Assembly (NCBI RefSeq): GCF_000499845.2
Contig: NC_023758.2
Location: 40,841,524 to 40,905,523, forward strand
Direction of reading: 5' to 3'
Length of the DNA stretch: 64,000 bases
DNA from: Phaseolus vulgaris
Lineage: Eukaryota > Streptophyta > Magnoliopsida > Fabales > Fabaceae
The position numbers and the translations under genes are program-made. Shown here in pieces: positions 62,890 through 64,000 of this stretch. How positions within the stretch are numbered: position 1 is the stretch's first letter; every line of letters begins with the position of its first letter. The notes beneath the pieces are model-generated. The model did no database searches. It had not been told where the DNA came from and saw only the letters and a program-made list of their open reading frames with translations.

Positions 62890-63708
62890 ATGGTGAAGAG
62901 CGTGAGGGAATTGGAAGTGGAAGACTTGGTGAATGCAGGGTTGACACTAGCACAAGCCAATGAACTCTACGGCGTTTTGAGGGATATTCTCTCTCACTAT
63001 CCCTCCCACTCCGACTCCGACTCCGACAACCACCCTTCACTCATATGGCGCCACCTTGTCTCTCTCAAACTCCTCAAACCATCCTTTCCACACTCCTTGC
63101 ATCACCTTCTCTTCCACTCTGTTTATCACTCTGCCTTCCACACTCATCATGCTTCTCTTCCACTCTATTGGTTCCCTTCTCTGTAAGTCTTTCTCTGCTT
63201 TTCACACTTTTCACTACTACAATCTCCACTCACTTCTCTTCCTCCTTTCAGGGACCACTCCAAACGCACCAACCTTGGCCGTTTCATGGAAACTCATGCC
63301 CCTCAGCTTTTAGGATCTTCCTACAAAGACCCTATTACCAGTTATCCCCTCTTTCACAACTTTTCTGTTCAACACCCTCAGGCAAGCAACCCAATGCCTC
63401 TTTAACATCTCTTCTTTTCTTTCTTTCTTCGTTAATTCTTATTGTCAATGCAGCTCTACTGGTCCCTTCTTCTCAAGGAACTTTCTATCACCTTTGTTGA
63501 ACCTCCCAAGTGCATTTTGGATACTTCTGACCCTTCTAGACATGGAGGGACCTGGCTTCCCGGTTCTGTCCTCAACATTGCTGATTGCTGTGTGCAACCC
63601 AGTTCACATCCCTACAAACCAGATGACAGTTTAGCCATCGTTTGGAGAGATGAAGGTTTTGATGATTCCGAGGTTAATCGTATCACGCTTAAACAACTCC
63701 GACAACAA
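62890..63708 (+). CDS. AAE18: Acyl-activating enzyme, AAE17/AAE18-like (5' part, runs off the window)
   Basis: First 226 codons of an acyl-CoA synthetase of the AMP-forming superfamily; full-length relatives have roughly 720-730 aa. In Arabidopsis AAE18 is a peroxisomal enzyme able to activate 2,4-DB. Exons so far: 62890-63182, 63252-63381 and 63454-63708, all in frame. Visible family text: [19 protein letters not shown] at the start, YWFPSL across exon 1, [15 protein letters not shown], then [37 protein letters not shown] and [10 protein letters not shown]. Intron 2 uses a GC donor. The AMP-binding core, catalytic C-terminus and any peroxisomal signal lie beyond the right edge. The next exon was not found before 64000. 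Confidence 0.88.
63382..63453 (+). other. GC-AG intron in the AAE gene
   Basis: The donor reads CAG|GCAAGC and the acceptor ATGCAG. Reading frame and protein match (NFSVQHPQ then LYWSLL) fix both borders. GC-AG introns are a known minor class spliced by the major spliceosome and usually have such a strong AG|GCAAG context. Confidence 0.85.
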
Positions 63709-64000
63709 GTAATGTAGGGCTTTTAACTCTCACTCTTGCTTTTCGACCAAAGTTGTGCTATTCAATGTAGGGAGTCTGATCTCTTGACTTTTTTTTTTAG
63801 TTCAGTCTTTTGAAGAGCTATTTTTCAGTTGCATCAGTACATTTAAGTTTGTAATTATGATCAGGATTGTAAATGTGTGTGAATTTGGTAGTCTTTGTTT
63901 CCACTCTTTTTCTACTTGTATCTCACTTTTCTTTTTGTCTTTGCTTCTTCTCCTTTTAGGATTTAGAATCAAAGTAATACCTTTTTTTTGCATGTCTTTG
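63709..64000 (+). other. Intron 3 of the AAE gene (incomplete)
   Basis: Starts with GTAATG. It is T-rich, with a possible acceptor TTTTAG at about 63960 that is not followed by recognisable AAE protein. The window ends inside the gene. Confidence 0.5.

Overview
The window is plant nuclear DNA. It is very AT-rich, the genes are split by GT-AG introns, and the intergenic space is full of transposon remains. The protein matches (importin-5, an ERF of the RAP2.11/ERN clade, a plant alpha-tubulin, a group C MAP kinase, an S1 bZIP, a DYW-type PPR protein and an acyl-activating enzyme) point to a dicot. A legume of the Phaseolus/Vigna type is my best guess, but that is inference. There are no bacterial operons, CRISPR arrays or rRNA/tRNA genes.

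Layout: 836-8985 (+) importin-5/IMB3, 20 coding exons, complete, 1114 aa. 11780-12706 a solo LTR carrying two minisatellites. 13900-14667 (+) an intronless RAP2.11-like AP2/ERF gene. About 14990-17130 a dead Ty3/gypsy element (5' LTR, primer site, gag and protease remains). 17766-18132 a Mutator-type MITE. 19651-20035 a degenerate ~82-bp tandem repeat. 21778-23784 (-) alpha-tubulin, four exons, 449 aa. 24-39.5 kb is a gene-poor AT-rich stretch holding a 1.27-kb solo LTR (28754-30027) and a Ty3-type LTR relic (about 30.7-31.2 kb). 40695-42656 (+) an MPK7-like kinase, 368 aa. 43.6-44.2 kb a LINE relic. 45489-45714 a CACTA MITE. 47355-47808 a solo LTR set inside a degenerate tandem block. 49988-50467 (+) an S1-group bZIP whose leader carries the conserved sucrose-control uORF at 49694-49822. 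51615-54738 (-) a deleted Ty1/copia element with a Mutator-type element nested in it. 59617-61470 (-) an intronless PPR-DYW gene. 62890 to the right edge (+) the first three exons of an AAE17/AAE18-like acyl-activating enzyme.

The genes are single-copy housekeeping or regulatory genes and do not form one pathway. The first three (importin-5, RAP2.11-like, alpha-tubulin) match the gene set of Arabidopsis chromosome 5 at At5g19770-At5g19820, so this is an old conserved block enlarged here by transposons. I found no convincing new biological system. The most notable items are the peptide uORF of the bZIP gene, a MITE built around five copies of one palindrome, four LTRs sharing one core layout, and a copia element containing a long-armed Mutator-type element. 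Splice sites and frames were worked out by hand and every junction keeps the reading frame. Intergenic calls are much less certain than the coding ones.
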